Origin: Conyzicola lurida
GTDB lineage: Bacteria > Actinomycetota > Actinomycetes > Actinomycetales > Microbacteriaceae
Assembly: GCF_014204935.1 (NCBI RefSeq)
Contig: NZ_JACHMJ010000001.1
Coordinates: 248,001 to 312,000 of the forward strand
Direction of reading: 5' to 3'
DNA: 64,000 bases
In this document: piece by piece, positions 58,850 to 64,000 of the stretch
Layout of the letters: each line of letters starts with the position of its first letter
How positions within the stretch are numbered: position 1 is the first letter of the stretch
The notes under the pieces: generated by a model
What the model saw: only the letters and a program-made list of their open reading frames with translations
Told to the model about the DNA's origin: nothing
Database searches by the model: none
Position numbers and translations under genes: made by a program

Positions 58850-60268
58850 GTGACTGTGCGCCTCTACGACTCCAAACGCCAAGAAACCACCGACTTCGTG
58901 CCCCTCGAGGCCGGCAAGGTGGGGCTCTACGTCTGCGGACCCACCGTGCAGTCGTCGCCGCACATCGGACACCTGCGTTCGGCCCTCGTCTACGACCTGT
59001 GGCGTCGCTGGCTCGGCTACCGCGGATTCGACGTCACCCTCGTGCGCAACGTCACCGACATCGACGACAAGATCCTCGCGAACGCGTCGCCGACCGAGGG
59101 CGACGGCGAACAGTGGTGGGCCCTCGCCTACCGGTACGAGCTCGAATTCACGGCCGGATACGACCGCCTCGGCATCCTGCCCCCCACCTACGAACCGCGG
59201 GCGACGGCGAGCATCACCGAGATGCAGGCCATCATCCAACGCCTGATCGACAACGGCCACGCGTACCCCGCCGCGGGCGACGTCTACTTCGACACCGCCT
59301 CGTGGCCCGCCTACGGCGAGCTGACCAACCAGAAGCCGGCCGACATGGTCGCGGCATCCGACGCCGACCCCCGCGGCAAGCGCGCCCCGCAGGACTTCGC
59401 GCTGTGGAAGGGCCACAAGGCCGACGAGCCCGCCTCGGCGTCGTGGGTCTCACCGTGGGGAGCGGGGCGTCCCGGCTGGCACATCGAGTGCTCCGCGATG
59501 AGCTCGCGCTACCTCGGCGCCAACTTCGACATCCACGGCGGCGGCCTCGACCTGCGGTTCCCGCACCACGAGAACGAGCTCGCCCAGTCCACCGCGGCCG
59601 GCGACGCGTTCGCGAACTACTGGGTGCACAACGGCCTGGTCAACGTGAACGGCCAGAAGATGTCGAAGTCGCTCGGCAACTCGATCTTCGCGGCCGAGTT
59701 CCTCGACCTCGCCCGACCCCTGGTGGTGCGCTACTACCTCGGCGCCGCCCACTACCGGTCGACCATCGACTACCACGACGGTGCGCTCGTCGAGGCGGAA
59801 GCCGCCCTCGAGCGCATCGAGGTGTTCCTCGACCGGTCGCAGCGCCGCATCGAGAACACCCGTTTCGCCGCGACCGGACTGCCGGTGGTGCCCGACGAGT
59901 TCGCCGAGGCGATGGACGACGACCTGGCCGTGCCGCAGGCGCTCGCCGTGCTGCACGAGCGTGTGCGCAGCGGCAATGCCTCCCTCGACAGCGAGGATCT
60001 GGCGCTCGTCGCCACCATCCGCGCCGAAGTCGTCGCCATGACCGAGGTTCTCGGAATCAACCCCGACGCGCCCGAGTGGGCCACTGTAAGCTCTGTACCG
60101 GCGGAACGGGCACTGGCTTCCCTCGTCGAACGGCTTATTGCCGACCGTGAGCACGCACGGGAGACCCGCGATTTCAGCGCAGCTGACCGCATTCGTGATG
60201 AACTAGTGGCCGCGGGCATCTCTATTGAGGACACCCCGTCCGGCCCCCATTGGAGTATTGAGTCGTGA
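58850..60268 (+). CDS. cysS: Cysteinyl-tRNA synthetase
   Basis: GTG 58850 gives 472 residues. Seen are the zinc Cys in [20 protein letters not shown] with the HIGH motif (PHIGH), [16 protein letters not shown] and HHENELAQS (further zinc ligands), and [10 protein letters not shown] near residue 268. The C-terminal DALR anticodon domain is complete. It charges tRNA-Cys. Its stop overlaps rlmB by 4 bp, a common actinobacterial pairing with TrmH-family genes. Confidence 0.97.
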   Translation: MTVRLYDSKRQETTDFVPLEAGKVGLYVCGPTVQSSPHIGHLRSALVYDLWRRWLGYRGFDVTLVRNVTDIDDKILANASPTEGDGEQWWALAYRYELEFTAGYDRLGILPPTYEPRATASITEMQAIIQRLIDNGHAYPAAGDVYFDTASWPAYGELTNQKPADMVAASDADPRGKRAPQDFALWKGHKADEPASASWVSPWGAGRPGWHIECSAMSSRYLGANFDIHGGGLDLRFPHHENELAQSTAAGDAFANYWVHNGLVNVNGQKMSKSLGNSIFAAEFLDLARPLVVRYYLGAAHYRSTIDYHDGALVEAEAALERIEVFLDRSQRRIENTRFAATGLPVVPDEFAEAMDDDLAVPQALAVLHERVRSGNASLDSEDLALVATIRAEVVAMTEVLGINPDAPEWATVSSVPAERALASLVERLIADREHARETRDFSAADRIRDELVAAGISIEDTPSGPHWSIES

Positions 60269-61290
60269 AGAACCCAGGTAACAAGTCGCGCGCAGGCGCC
60301 GTACGCAAGACCAGTTCGGGCAAGCAGGTCGGCTCGGGCGGCCAGGGGCGTCAGGCGCTCGAGGGCAAGAAGCCCACCCCCAAGGCCGAGGACCGTCCGT
60401 ACCATCCCGCGGGCAAGCGCAAGGCGGCCAACGAGCGCTTCGAGGCGGCTGGCGGACGCAAGCCGTCGCGTGGCAAGGAGGCGCCCGGCGCCGAGCAGCG
60501 CCCGCAGCAGCAGCGTCGCGCGAAGTCGAGCGACGAGGTCGAGGTCGTCACCGGCCGCAACTCGGTGCTCGAGGCGCTCCGCGCGAACATCCCCGCGACG
60601 ACGCTCTACATGGCGACCCGCATCGAATACGACGACCGCGTCAAGGAGGTCGTGAAAATCGCGACCACCCGCGGCATCCCGATACTCGAGGTCATGCGCC
60701 CCGAACTCGACCGCCTCGCCGGATTCGACTCGGTGCACCAGGGCCTCGCCCTCAAGGTGCCGCCGTACGTGTACGCGCACCCGCTCGAGCTGCTCGAGAA
60801 GATCGAGAAGTCCGGCCGCGTGCCGCTGCTCGTCGCCCTCGACGGCATCACCGACCCGCGTAACCTCGGCGCGATCATCCGTTCGGTCGCCGCGTTCGGC
60901 GGTCACGGCGTGATCCTGCCGCAGCGTCGCTCGGTCGGCCTCACCGCCTCGGCGTGGAAGACCTCGGCCGGTGCCGCGGCCCGCACGCCCGTCGCGATGG
61001 CCACCAACCTCAACGCGACGATCAAGGAATACAAGTCGCGCGGCGTCTTCGTGCTCGGCCTCGCCGGCGACGGCGAAGTGTCGCTGCCCGACCTTCAGCT
61101 CGCCAAGGAGCCCGTTCTGCTCGTGATCGGCAGCGAGGGCAAGGGCCTCTCGCGCCTCGTCACCGAGAACTGCGACGCCATCGTCTCGATCCCGATCAAC
61201 GCCTCGACCGAGTCGCTCAACGCCGGCATCGCCGCGTCGGTCGCGCTCTACGAGGTCAGCCGGCTGCGTGCCGCGGCCAAGAAGAAGTAG
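60265..61290 (+). CDS. rlmB: 23S rRNA 2'-O-methyltransferase, RlmB/TrmH family
   Basis: This 341-residue protein has a long Lys/Arg/Gly-rich disordered N-terminus (about 1-90), then a substrate-binding domain ([22 protein letters not shown] near 94) and a SPOUT knot domain with [42 protein letters not shown] and [23 protein letters not shown]. It would methylate G2251 of 23S rRNA using SAM. It is coupled to cysS. The basic extension is usual for actinobacterial members. Confidence 0.92.
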   Translation: MKNPGNKSRAGAVRKTSSGKQVGSGGQGRQALEGKKPTPKAEDRPYHPAGKRKAANERFEAAGGRKPSRGKEAPGAEQRPQQQRRAKSSDEVEVVTGRNSVLEALRANIPATTLYMATRIEYDDRVKEVVKIATTRGIPILEVMRPELDRLAGFDSVHQGLALKVPPYVYAHPLELLEKIEKSGRVPLLVALDGITDPRNLGAIIRSVAAFGGHGVILPQRRSVGLTASAWKTSAGAAARTPVAMATNLNATIKEYKSRGVFVLGLAGDGEVSLPDLQLAKEPVLLVIGSEGKGLSRLVTENCDAIVSIPINASTESLNAGIAASVALYEVSRLRAAAKKK

Positions 61291-61367
61291 CTTCTCCGCA
61301 CGTCGAGCTCGTCGGGCCTCCGGGTCCGGCGCGCTTCGTCGTTGCGGGCGTTCGTGGGGCGGGCCGC

Positions 61368-61465
61368 GTTCGTCATTCAGGATGCCGCGGGCCGGCGGGC
61401 GCGGGAAGCCGCGGAGTCTCGCGGGTCGGCGGGGCACCGCGGCCGATCTGGCCTGAATGATGAAC
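61368..61465. repeat. ATTCAGG-family 98-nt inverted-repeat element, copy 2
   Basis: GTTCGTCATTCAGG (61368-61381) and CCTGAATGATGAAC (61452-61465) pair at 13 of 14 positions. The element has the same 98-nt length and ends as 34749-34846 but a different interior. It lies in the 299-bp gap between convergent rlmB and the DUF4032 gene. Directly after it, near 61486, GCAACTCAG and CTCAGTTGC form a short remnant of the CGCAACTCAGG family, and 61500-61560 holds CAAACG/CGTTTG pairs. Confidence 0.78.
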
Positions 61466-61567
61466 GCCGGACGGGCGGGTGTGTCGCAACTCAGCCATAA
61501 CCCTCAGTTGCAGACTCCTTCGGCGCTGGGTCGCGCAAACGATGGCGCGTTTGCCATAGCTCCACCG

Positions 61568-61584
61568 CGCGGGCTCAACCCGCG
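61568..61584 (-). terminator. Short hairpin after the DUF4032 gene
   Basis: CGCGGG (61568-61573) and CCCGCG (61579-61584) form a 6-bp GC stem around CTCAA, 5 bp beyond the minus-strand stop at 61590. It is a weak terminator candidate. Confidence 0.45.
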
Positions 61585-61589
61585 ATTGG

Positions 61590-62864
61590 TCAGACCGTGG
61601 AACGCCAGTCGTCGGCGACGACGTCGACCGGCAGGGTTATCGCGCCGGTCGGCGGGTCGATGACGGTGGCCTCGTCGCGGCGGTGGCGCAGCACGTTCTC
61701 GACATAGCTCGACACGGCCTCGGCGAGCGGGATGTCGCGACCCATGTTCTGCGACATGTACCAGCGGTGGTCGAGCAGCTGGTGGAAGATCTCGGCCGGT
61801 TCGAGGCGGCCCTTGAGTTCCTTCGGGATGGCGCGGATGACTGGTTCGAACACCCGCTGCGCCCACTCGTGTGCGACGACCTCTTCGTCGAGGTCCTGCT
61901 TGCCGAAGCTCGCGGTGTACGAGTCGAGGTCATTGAGCAGGCGGCGGGCCTGGTTCTCCTGGGCGTCGAGGCCGGTGAGGCGCAGCAGGCGGCGCGAGTG
62001 GTGGCCGGCGTCGACGACCTTCGGCTGGATGCGCACCTTGGTGCCGGTCTCGTCGGTCTTGATCGCGAGTTCTTCGATGTCGAACCCGAGGTCGTTGAGG
62101 CGCTGCACGCGGTCGTTGATGCGCCAGCGCTCCGACGAGTCGAACTGCTCGGAGCCGGTGAGCTCCTTCCAGAGCGTGCGGTACTGGTTGACGATGCCGT
62201 CGCTGATCGCGATCGGATCCACTTCCTCGGCCATCTTGCCGCCGGCCTGGAGGTCGAACAGCTCGCCGGCGATGTTCACGCGGGCGATCTCGAGGTCGTT
62301 CTCGCGCTGCCCGTTGGAGAGACCGTCGTAGAGCTGGCCGGTCTCGGCGTCGACGAGGTACGCGGCGAACGCGCCGGCATCGCGGCGGAACAGGGTGTTG
62401 GAGAGCGACACGTCGCCCCAGAAGAAGCCGACGACGTGCAGGCGCACGAGCAGCACGGCGAGGGCGTCGACGAGCCGCGTCGCGGTATCGGGGCGCAGGG
62501 TCTGGGAGAAGAGCGCCCGGTAGGGGAGCGAGAACTTGAGATGCCGGGTGACGAGCGACGACTCGAGGTCCTCGCCCTCCGTGGTCGTGCGGTTGGTGAT
62601 GACCGCGATCGGGTCGACGCACGGGATGTCGAGACGCTGCAGCGTGCGCAGCATGTCGTACTCCTTGCGCGCCAGCTCGGCCGATGTCTCCTTGATCGCG
62701 ACGACGTAGCCGCTCAGGTTGACGAAGCGCACGAGGTGGCGCGAAATGCCCTTGGGCAGGGCGGCGATGGTGTCTTCCGGCCAGACCTCGAGGGGGAGGT
62801 TCCACGGCAGGTCGAGGAGTGCCGGGTCGACGGTGGCCGCGGTGATGTTGAGTGAGCCGCTCAT
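61590..62864 (-). CDS. DUF4032 kinase-like protein
   Basis: This 424-residue soluble protein has an atypical kinase fold in its first half: YVVAIKETSAELARKEYDMLRTLQRL (Lys and Glu of the N-lobe, near 53-78), VRLHVVGFFWGDVSLSNTLFRRD (catalytic-loop-like GDVSLSN near 150) and AYLVDAETGQLY in place of DFG. The second half is the DUF4032 region, with RRLLRLTGLDAQENQARRLLNDLDSY and a His/Arg-rich stretch HQLLDHRWYMSQNMGRD. The substrate is unknown. It lies 91 bp downstream of the sugar ABC ATPase gene on the same strand. Confidence 0.82.
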   Translation of the reverse strand: MSGSLNITAATVDPALLDLPWNLPLEVWPEDTIAALPKGISRHLVRFVNLSGYVVAIKETSAELARKEYDMLRTLQRLDIPCVDPIAVITNRTTTEGEDLESSLVTRHLKFSLPYRALFSQTLRPDTATRLVDALAVLLVRLHVVGFFWGDVSLSNTLFRRDAGAFAAYLVDAETGQLYDGLSNGQRENDLEIARVNIAGELFDLQAGGKMAEEVDPIAISDGIVNQYRTLWKELTGSEQFDSSERWRINDRVQRLNDLGFDIEELAIKTDETGTKVRIQPKVVDAGHHSRRLLRLTGLDAQENQARRLLNDLDSYTASFGKQDLDEEVVAHEWAQRVFEPVIRAIPKELKGRLEPAEIFHQLLDHRWYMSQNMGRDIPLAEAVSSYVENVLRHRRDEATVIDPPTGAITLPVDVVADDWRSTV

Positions 62865-62885
62865 GGGGTGCTTCTCCTTAACGTG

Positions 62886-62941
62886 GATCGAGCCTGTCTC
62901 GATCTCCCGACATTCGTCAGTAGATCTCGACAGGCTCGATC
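62886..62941. repeat. TTCGACAGGCTCA-family inverted repeat downstream of the sugar ATPase gene
   Basis: GATCGAGCCTGTC (62886-62898) and GACAGGCTCGATC (62929-62941) are perfect 13-bp arms with a 30-nt interior that contains a further CGATCT/AGATC pair. It fills most of the 91-bp gap between two minus-strand genes and may reduce read-through. Confidence 0.78.
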
Positions 62942-62955
62942 AACGGATGGTTCGA

Positions 62956-64000
<1,045 letters not shown>

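Overview
The window is chromosomal DNA from a high-GC actinobacterium, most likely a member of the Microbacteriaceae. The evidence is dense G+C-rich coding with frequent 4-bp ATGA/GTGA stop-start overlaps, the GlnR-MshD gene pair, SenX3-RegX3/PhoU phosphate control, a SigK/RskA pair, mycothiol synthesis, and many alternative GTG/TTG starts. There are about 66 protein genes, one tRNA (Lys, anticodon TTT) and a number of structured intergenic elements. No phage, insertion sequence or CRISPR array was seen.

Layout. 1-2984: amino-sugar use (end of a GH3 enzyme, ROK kinase, NagB, and NagA on the opposite strand). 3018-10621: one-carbon metabolism (purU, and glyA-folD behind a ZTP-type riboswitch) mixed with two MFS exporters, a TetR regulator, a YbaK-type tRNA editing protein and a 40-residue membrane protein. 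10755-14823: Leloir galactose genes (galK, galT, a DeoR regulator, aldose epimerase). 14828-17667: a ferritin-like/VIT1 membrane protein and two unknowns.

17872-29430 is an accessory-looking catabolic block. It holds a polar amino-acid type ABC transporter, an RraA-like protein, two HpcH/HpaI aldolases, an M20 amidase/deacylase, two TIM-barrel amidohydrolases, a fold-type I aminotransferase, an MFS permease and an Lrp regulator. I infer a complete uptake-to-central-metabolism route for an amide or amino-acid-like substrate; the substrate cannot be named from sequence. It is followed by a BLUF blue-light sensor divergent from a MASE1-PAS-PP2C phosphatase, then tRNA-Lys, an unknown gene, and sigK-rskA, whose long 5' leader can form a 10-bp-closed multihelix RNA.

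35146-44172 is a phosphate/nitrogen block: pstSCAB with a two-repeat Pho box upstream of pstS and a hairpin between pstS and pstC, a MutT1-like NUDIX-phosphatase, ppk, mshD and glnR. 44224-49572 holds two small membrane proteins, a nitrobindin-like protein, YgfZ, an FUSC-like membrane protein, an acetyltransferase, a methyltransferase and gpmA. 49826-54043 is a tandem duplicate of membrane acyltransferase-SGNH genes. 54147-56798 is phoU divergent from senX3-regX3. 56849-61290 holds a lipoprotein, ispDF, cysS and rlmB. The window ends with a DUF4032 kinase-like gene and a truncated MalK/UgpC-type sugar ABC ATPase.

The least explained layer is the intergenic DNA. At least three families of about 47-107-nt inverted-repeat elements (cores ATTCAGG, CGCAACTCAGG and GAATCGACC) and a shorter TTCGACAGGCTCA family are scattered between genes. 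One copy of the last lies inside the reading frame of mshD.
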